Positions 59,925 to 64,000 of a stretch of DNA of 64,000 nt are shown in pieces. Where the stretch lies: NCBI RefSeq assembly GCF_018128025.1, contig NZ_JAGSCS010000004.1:123128-187127 (forward strand). Direction: 5' to 3'. The notes below the pieces were generated by a model. The model did no database searches. It saw nothing but the letters and a program-made list of their open reading frames with translations, and had not been told where the DNA came from. Made by a program: the position numbers and the translations under genes. Numbering within the stretch: position 1 is the stretch's first letter; every line of letters starts with the position of its first letter. The DNA is from Proteiniclasticum sediminis. GTDB taxonomy: Bacteria > Bacillota > Clostridia > Clostridiales > Clostridiaceae.

Positions 59925-61667
59925 CTAGACCACCATCTGCTGCAGATCCCAGATCCGCTTGTAGAGGCCTTCCTCTCGGATGAGCTCCTCATGGGTTCCT
60001 TTCTGCACGATCTTGCCCTCGTCCAGGACCAGAATGAGATCCGCCTGGGAAAGGGTGTTGATGCGATGGCTGATGATCAGCGTGGTGATGTCTTTACTTC
60101 GTTTTTTCAGGGCCTGGCGGATTCGGGTGTCCGTCTCCATATCCACGGCGCTGAGGGAATCATCAAAGATCAGGATGCGTTTGTCCTCATCGATGATGGT
60201 TCGGGAAATGGCGATGCGCTGTTTCTGTCCGCCGGACAGGGAAACGCCCTTTTCGCCGATGATGGTGTCATAGCCGTCCTTGAAGGTGAGGATGTTGCTG
60301 TGGATGGAGGCAGCCTGCGCTGCAGCCACGATCTGGGCCTCCTCATAGTCGGACTTGGTGATGGCAATATTCTGTTTCACCGTCTTGGCATAAAGATGAG
60401 GTTCCTGGAGCACCAGCCCGATCTTCTTGCGGATGTGGGAGCGTTTGATGGTGGAAAGCTCCACCCCATCCAGCGTGATGCTTCCTTCATAGGGATACAG
60501 GCGCTGGAGAAGATGCACTAAAGTAGACTTGCCCGCACCGGTGGAACCCAGGATCCCCAGGGTCTTTCCGGCGGGAAGTTCAAAGCTGATGTTGTCCAGA
60601 GCCTTTTGATTCCCGTCGTAGGAGAAGCTGACGTTCTTAAAGACCAGATGTCCGGCAATGTCCGGCGTCACTTCCTCCGGCAGGTCCTCTTCCACGGTTT
60701 CAGAAAGTATTTCTTCAATACGCTTCACGGCCACTGTGGTCTTGCCAAACTCGCTGAGGAGTCGGCCCGACTGCTTCACGGGCCAGAGCAGCATGTTGAT
60801 GTAGGTGATAAAGGCGGCCAGGATCCCCAGGGTGATTTCCCCAGAGATGACCATCCGGGCGCCCACCACCAGCACGATCCCGCTCTGCAGGAGGGTGAGG
60901 AAGTCGGAGGATGCCCAGAACCAGGCCAGAATCTCAATGAGCTTGTAGGTAATGCCCTGATGGTTTCGGTTCACCTCTTCAAATTTTCCGATTTCGTGGT
61001 CCTCCCGGCCGAAGGCTCGGACCACCCGCACGCCGGAGAGGTTCTCCTGGAGCACCGTGGTGAGCTTCCCTTCCGCCTCATCGGACTTCTCAAAGGTTTT
61101 CTGAACCTTGGTGAAGAAGATGTAGGAGAAGAAGAAGAGCACAGGGATCATGAGTACGGAGAAGAGCGTGAGCTTCACGTTCATGGAGAGCATAATCCCC
61201 ACGGTGAGGAGAATCATGAAGATGATTCTGCCTAAGTCCACGATCTGCACGCCCAGGAACCGGCGCAGGGTCTCCACATCGGAGGTGCACCGCTGAATCA
61301 TGTCTCCGGTTTCCTTGCGGGTGTGCCGCTCAAAAGTCATATACTGAATTTGCGTGTAGAGCTTGTCCCGGGTTTCCTGGGCAATGTTCTCTGCCGCATA
61401 GCTGGACAGGTACCCCTTCAGGAACATGAAGAGTCCCCGGAAAAGGCTGATGAGAATCACCAGCAGCACCACACCGCTGAGGTTTTTGCCGTAGGTGTCC
61501 AGGAGAAACTGGAGCCTCCCCGCCGGTTCGTTTCCGATGACGGAGTCAATGGCGAAGGTAATGAGGAGCGGGACCGCCAGCTGCATCACCGTGGCGATGA
61601 CGATGGCGAGAATGGCCAGGGAAAAGGCAAGTCCATATCCCTTGATGTAAGTTACGAGTCGTTTCAT
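59925..61667 (-). CDS. ABC exporter half-transporter, BmrC/YheI-like
   Basis: 580 residues: six membrane segments then the nucleotide-binding domain with Walker A LGSTGAGKST and a canonical signature VSLSGGQKQRIA. The Walker B reads LIFDDSLSAVD, with Asp where the catalytic Glu is expected. This is the degenerate half; its signature completes the good site of the partner at 58092-59897. A leader ORF, two hairpins and an intrinsic terminator lie just upstream. Confidence 0.88.
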   Translation of the reverse strand: MKRLVTYIKGYGLAFSLAILAIVIATVMQLAVPLLITFAIDSVIGNEPAGRLQFLLDTYGKNLSGVVLLVILISLFRGLFMFLKGYLSSYAAENIAQETRDKLYTQIQYMTFERHTRKETGDMIQRCTSDVETLRRFLGVQIVDLGRIIFMILLTVGIMLSMNVKLTLFSVLMIPVLFFFSYIFFTKVQKTFEKSDEAEGKLTTVLQENLSGVRVVRAFGREDHEIGKFEEVNRNHQGITYKLIEILAWFWASSDFLTLLQSGIVLVVGARMVISGEITLGILAAFITYINMLLWPVKQSGRLLSEFGKTTVAVKRIEEILSETVEEDLPEEVTPDIAGHLVFKNVSFSYDGNQKALDNISFELPAGKTLGILGSTGAGKSTLVHLLQRLYPYEGSITLDGVELSTIKRSHIRKKIGLVLQEPHLYAKTVKQNIAITKSDYEEAQIVAAAQAASIHSNILTFKDGYDTIIGEKGVSLSGGQKQRIAISRTIIDEDKRILIFDDSLSAVDMETDTRIRQALKKRSKDITTLIISHRINTLSQADLILVLDEGKIVQKGTHEELIREEGLYKRIWDLQQMVV

Positions 61668-61701
61668 GTGATCACTGACCTTTCCTTAAAAACTAAGAGT
61701 C

Positions 61702-61769
61702 AAAAAAAACGCAGCCCATGACTTGTGCCGGCGAAAAAGCCTCGCCGGCATACCTCAGTGGTACTGCGT
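61702..61769 (-). terminator. Intrinsic terminator in the ABC exporter leader
   Basis: On the minus strand ACGCAG pairs with CTGCGT, CCA-TGA with TCATGG, and TGCCGGCGA with TCGCCGGCA, giving a long stem followed by eight T residues. It ends 34 bases before the exporter start codon, so transcription must read through it to express the operon. This position makes it a regulatory attenuator rather than an end-of-gene terminator. Confidence 0.8.
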
Positions 61770-61789
61770 GAATAATTCTTCATACAACA

Positions 61790-61814
61790 AAACCACAGGC
61801 TTGACCTGTGGTTT
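61790..61814 (-). promoter_or_regulatory. Leader hairpin 1 (possible anti-antiterminator)
   Basis: AAACCACAGG-TCAAG-CCTGTGGTTT, a perfect 10-bp stem 21 bases after the leader ORF stop. Its CAGGTCA can instead pair with TGACCTG inside the leader ORF (codons 31-33), offering two exclusive folds that depend on ribosome position. Confidence 0.55.
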
Positions 61815-61835
61815 AGAAAATTCCTTATGCTTTTC

Positions 61836-61961
61836 TCAAAGCGAAACGGAGGTTTCCTTCCCCAGGTCACAAACAATATGCTTAAAAATGGACGCACTTC
61901 TAGCGTCAACGGAAATAAGGGCGCTGGCTGATGCCATAAACTTTCTGCTGTTCCAGATCAT
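61836..61961 (-). CDS. Leader peptide of the ABC exporter operon (BmrB-like)
   Basis: 41 residues, MIWNSRKFMASASALISVDA to ETSVSL, behind a near-perfect AAAGGAGGTTAC ribosome site. It lies between a sigma-A promoter and the terminator in front of the BmrC-like gene. In B. subtilis, bmrB, a short translated ORF in the same place, makes bmrCD expression respond to translation-inhibiting antibiotics by ribosome-mediated attenuation. The same role is inferred here from layout; I do not claim sequence identity. Confidence 0.65.
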   Translation of the reverse strand: MIWNSRKFMASASALISVDARSASIFKHIVCDLGKETSVSL

Positions 61962-62011
61962 GTTCGTAACCTCCTTTCGTTTTGTGATACAACTTCTTGT
62001 AATCCTTTTTC

Positions 62012-62040
62012 ATAATAGCCTATAGTGAATGTTCTGACAA
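62012..62040 (-). promoter_or_regulatory. Sigma-A promoter of the leader/ABC exporter operon
   Basis: TTGTCA, 17 bases, TATTAT on the minus strand, ~50 bases upstream of the leader ORF start. Near-consensus, so the operon is probably transcribed constitutively and controlled at the attenuator. Confidence 0.75.
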
Positions 62041-62091
62041 CCCCTAAACGGAAAAAATCTTGCAAACTTTCTGCAAAATGAAAGGATGCTG

Positions 62092-62805
62092 TCAGGACTC
62101 CACAGATTCTTTATCCATTTTCCCCTCATATTCCTGGGTGAAGTGGGCGATGAGGGCAGTATACTCCGCCTCCGGGCGAACCTTGGGGTTCAGGGCGTAC
62201 TTTCCATGGCCAACTTTCGCAAACCACTGGTAGTGATTGTCCCGAAGGAGGGTGGGCTTGATTCCCCGCACTTTCAGATCCTTGGGTGCCACCGTGTCCA
62301 CAAGCTGAAGCAGGGCTACCGTACGTAAGGCATCCTCCCGGTATGCGGTGAGAAGCTTTTTCCCCCGGGAACCCCCCTGGTTACCATCGAAGCTTCTTCG
62401 GGAGACCTCTTTGAGGATGCGCGCCTTTTCTTTCACCTTGGCCCGGCGACCGGCATTCAGGTCGTAGAAGCTGGGAAGAAGCACTTCCAACACCGTCTCC
62501 TTCTCCACATCCACATAAAGAAGCCCCAGTTCCAGCCGGCGAAGGAGATACAGGAGATTGCCCATGGCCCGGTCCCGGACCACCCGTTTGGGCTTGGGAA
62601 CCGCCAGATACACCAGGTCGCAGGTCTTTTGACGGAGTGCCCCCTGGGTGACCAGCTCCAGGGTCAGTCCCCGTTTCAGTTCAATGCCCACCAGAAGATC
62701 CTCCTTCTGGGCCACCGCATCGATGTCACGGACCTCTGCCCGGACTAAAAATCCCTGGGCCTCAAAATACGCCTTCACGGCGGGATAAAGATCGCTTTCC
62801 TTCAT
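62092..62805 (-). CDS. DUF2161 protein, PD-(D/E)XK-like
   Basis: 237 residues from the ATG behind AGGGAGGGAC. MKESDLYPAVKAYFEAQGFL, VRDIDAVAQ, LVGIELKRGLTLELVTQG show the D...E-x-K nuclease core seen in DUF2161. The C-terminal third (VRGIKPTLLRDNHYQWFAKV) resembles a winged helix. Probably a DNA-acting enzyme; biological role unknown. Confidence 0.8.
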   Translation of the reverse strand: MKESDLYPAVKAYFEAQGFLVRAEVRDIDAVAQKEDLLVGIELKRGLTLELVTQGALRQKTCDLVYLAVPKPKRVVRDRAMGNLLYLLRRLELGLLYVDVEKETVLEVLLPSFYDLNAGRRAKVKEKARILKEVSRRSFDGNQGGSRGKKLLTAYREDALRTVALLQLVDTVAPKDLKVRGIKPTLLRDNHYQWFAKVGHGKYALNPKVRPEAEYTALIAHFTQEYEGKMDKESVES

Positions 62806-62881
62806 GGCTGTCCCTCCCTTGTCACTTCTTCTATTATAACGAAAGTTCTCCCGCTCTTCCATCAGCCGCGAAAAGCCCCGT

Positions 62882-62907
62882 AAAAAAAGCGGCAGTTTCC
62901 TGCCGCT
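62882..62907 (-). terminator. Terminator after the DUF937 gene
   Basis: AGCGGCAG-GAAA-CTGCCGCT followed by seven T residues on the minus strand, ~12 bases past the stop codon. Confidence 0.85.
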
Positions 62908-62919
62908 AAGGGTTATCGC

Positions 62920-63507
62920 TTATTTCTTGCCGAAGAGTCCGCCGAAAAGATCGCCGAGATTATCCATGATGCTGCCGTCTCCATCGGAGTCCAGAATCTT
63001 CGTAGCCATGTCCATGAGTCCTCCGCCGCTGCCGCCCTTCAGGAGTCCGCCTAGGGAAGCGCTGAGATCAGGGAGTCCGTCCACACCGACATTTTCCGCT
63101 TTCTTCTTGTTGCCCAGCATCCCCATGAGAATGGGGGCCAGCATGGAAAGAAGTCCCGAAACCTGTCCGGTACCGAGGCCGGAACTGGCGGAGATTTTCT
63201 GCTCTACGGTTCCCTTCTTGTCCCCAAGAATATGACCCAGCATTTTGCTGCTGTCCTCGGGATTGAGCTTGTTCAGGAAACCCTCGAGATCGCTGACATC
63301 ATCGTCCTGATGATCGTCCAGGGCCTTGGCTAAGGAGATCTTCTTCTCTGGTGAACTGGCGTTGCGGGTCAGAGCCTCAATGATGGTGGGCAGCCCCAGT
63401 CCAGCGGCCTGTTTCACCGCCTCGGGCTTGGCATCCACCATGCTGCTGAGTTTGCCCAGAAGCTGGTCATTGTTTAAAAGCTGACTTAAGAGTTGAGATT
63501 GATCCAT
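62920..63507 (-). CDS. DUF937 family protein
   Basis: 195 residues from the ATG of MDQSQLLSQLLNNDQLLGKL, behind GAGGAGGATG; the frame is open much further upstream but without a site. Helical N-terminal part (AAGLGLPTIIEALTRNASSP, HILGDKKGTVEQKISASSGL) and a Gly-rich C-terminus (GGLLKGGSGGGLMDMATKIL) ending FGGLFGKK. Typical DUF937/YidB-like protein of unknown function. Confidence 0.85.
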   Translation of the reverse strand: MDQSQLLSQLLNNDQLLGKLSSMVDAKPEAVKQAAGLGLPTIIEALTRNASSPEKKISLAKALDDHQDDDVSDLEGFLNKLNPEDSSKMLGHILGDKKGTVEQKISASSGLGTGQVSGLLSMLAPILMGMLGNKKKAENVGVDGLPDLSASLGGLLKGGSGGGLMDMATKILDSDGDGSIMDNLGDLFGGLFGKK

Positions 63508-63744
63508 GACATCATCCTCCTCAAATGTGTGATTACCATCAACGCAGATAAAATACACCACCGGGGATTCTCCTCTTGGGTCATCCGGATTCTTCCCCGG
63601 ACTTCTTTTTTCCATTATACCACGCTCTTGGCATCGTTCCCAGAAAAAGGCTGACGCCCTTGGGATCCCTGGATCAGCGCCTTCAGTCTTCTCCCCCCGG
63701 ATGCCCGAAAGAAGGTTCTCGGGGAAGAACGCTGCCCGCACTTT

Positions 63745-63945
63745 CTATTTGCCCGGAGGATATTCCAAGGTGCCATCGGCATGCCGGGCAAAGCGCTCCT
63801 GTTCCATGGGATAATAGACCTCGGTCTCCGGGAAGGGCCAGCCGCCAAACTCCCGACTTTGACACTTCAAAAATTGAGAAACAGCTGGAACCCTTGAAAA
63901 TAGGGACTTCCAGCTGTTCTTTCTTGTTTTGAGCATGTTGTACAC
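63745..63945 (-). CDS. Doubtful small ORF
   Basis: 66 codons. The C-terminal part (REFGGWPFPETEVYYPMEQE, RFARHADGTLEYPPGK) looks protein-like, but the first third is a strong terminator hairpin and there is no ribosome site. It may start later (for example at a TTG near 63870) or be the remnant of a gene. Confidence 0.25.
   Translation of the reverse strand: MYNMLKTRKNSWKSLFSRVPAVSQFLKCQSREFGGWPFPETEVYYPMEQERFARHADGTLEYPPGK
63880..63918. terminator. Hairpin terminator near the window end
   Basis: AACAGCTGGAA with TTCCAGCTGTT, 11 bp, and an inner CCC/GGG. Followed by TCAATTTTT on the minus strand and CTTTCTTGTTTT on the plus strand. It would close a minus-strand gene entering from beyond 64000. 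Confidence 0.7.
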
Positions 63946-64000
63946 ACACTATTTCCCATACGAGCGGAGTACTTCCAACGGGACATATTGACGAGTCCAA

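Noticed and set aside
63508-63741. N-terminal extension of the DUF937 protein
   Set aside because: Arg/Pro/Gly-rich sequence with no conservation pattern; a strong ribosome site precedes the internal ATG.

Overview
The window comes from a mid-GC Firmicute, most likely a member of the Clostridia. The evidence is long LPxTG surface proteins built from Gram-positive isopeptide domains, strong AGGAGG ribosome binding sites, B. subtilis-type gene families, and several TGTCGAA boxes (the Spo0A core site) upstream of surface-protein genes. I cannot name the genus. The host DNA at both ends is interrupted by one complete, apparently intact siphovirus prophage.

Layout: 1-936 is the start of a minus-strand surface protein that runs off the window. 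937-1727 is non-coding host DNA ending in a terminator. 1728-39361 is the prophage, bounded by a 17-bp direct repeat (attL 1728-1744, attR 39345-39361). Reading from attR, the prophage holds a plus-strand integrase and LexA/CI-type repressor, a divergent operator region, and a long minus-strand early operon: Cro-like and XRE regulators, many small unknown genes, then a replication module of DUF2800 nuclease, DUF2815 protein, family A DNA polymerase, VapE primase-helicase, VRR-NUC and SNF2-type helicase, with an iteron-rich gap that looks like the phage origin. A RinA/ArpU-like late regulator and a terminator lead into the late operon: HNH, small and large terminase, portal, prohead protease, HK97 capsid, connectors, tail tube, G/GT chaperones made by -1 frameshifting, tape measure, Dit, Tal, fibre with S74 chaperone, XhlA, holin, amidase. 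A small cassette with its own promoter and terminators (DUF2335 membrane protein and neighbours) sits next to attL.

39380-44710 is a 1,776-residue sortase-anchored protein with eleven ~114-residue repeats, a paralogue of the protein at 1-936. Joining the two prophage edges places the attachment site between the stop codon of this gene and its terminator, so the phage appears to have separated the gene from its terminator.

45.6-63.9 kb is ordinary host chromosome: a VIT/vWA protein with a promoter-plus-terminator structured RNA upstream, a rhomboid-like membrane protein, small membrane proteins, an LDCC-motif peptide, a two-component system, MsrB, AlkD, a CPBP protease, an ABC-2 transporter pair, an AlkA-like glycosylase, and a heterodimeric ABC exporter operon. 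That operon is preceded by a 41-codon leader ORF and a terminator, an arrangement like the antibiotic-responsive bmrB-bmrCD attenuator. DUF2161 and DUF937 proteins follow. No tRNA, rRNA, CRISPR array or insertion sequence was found.
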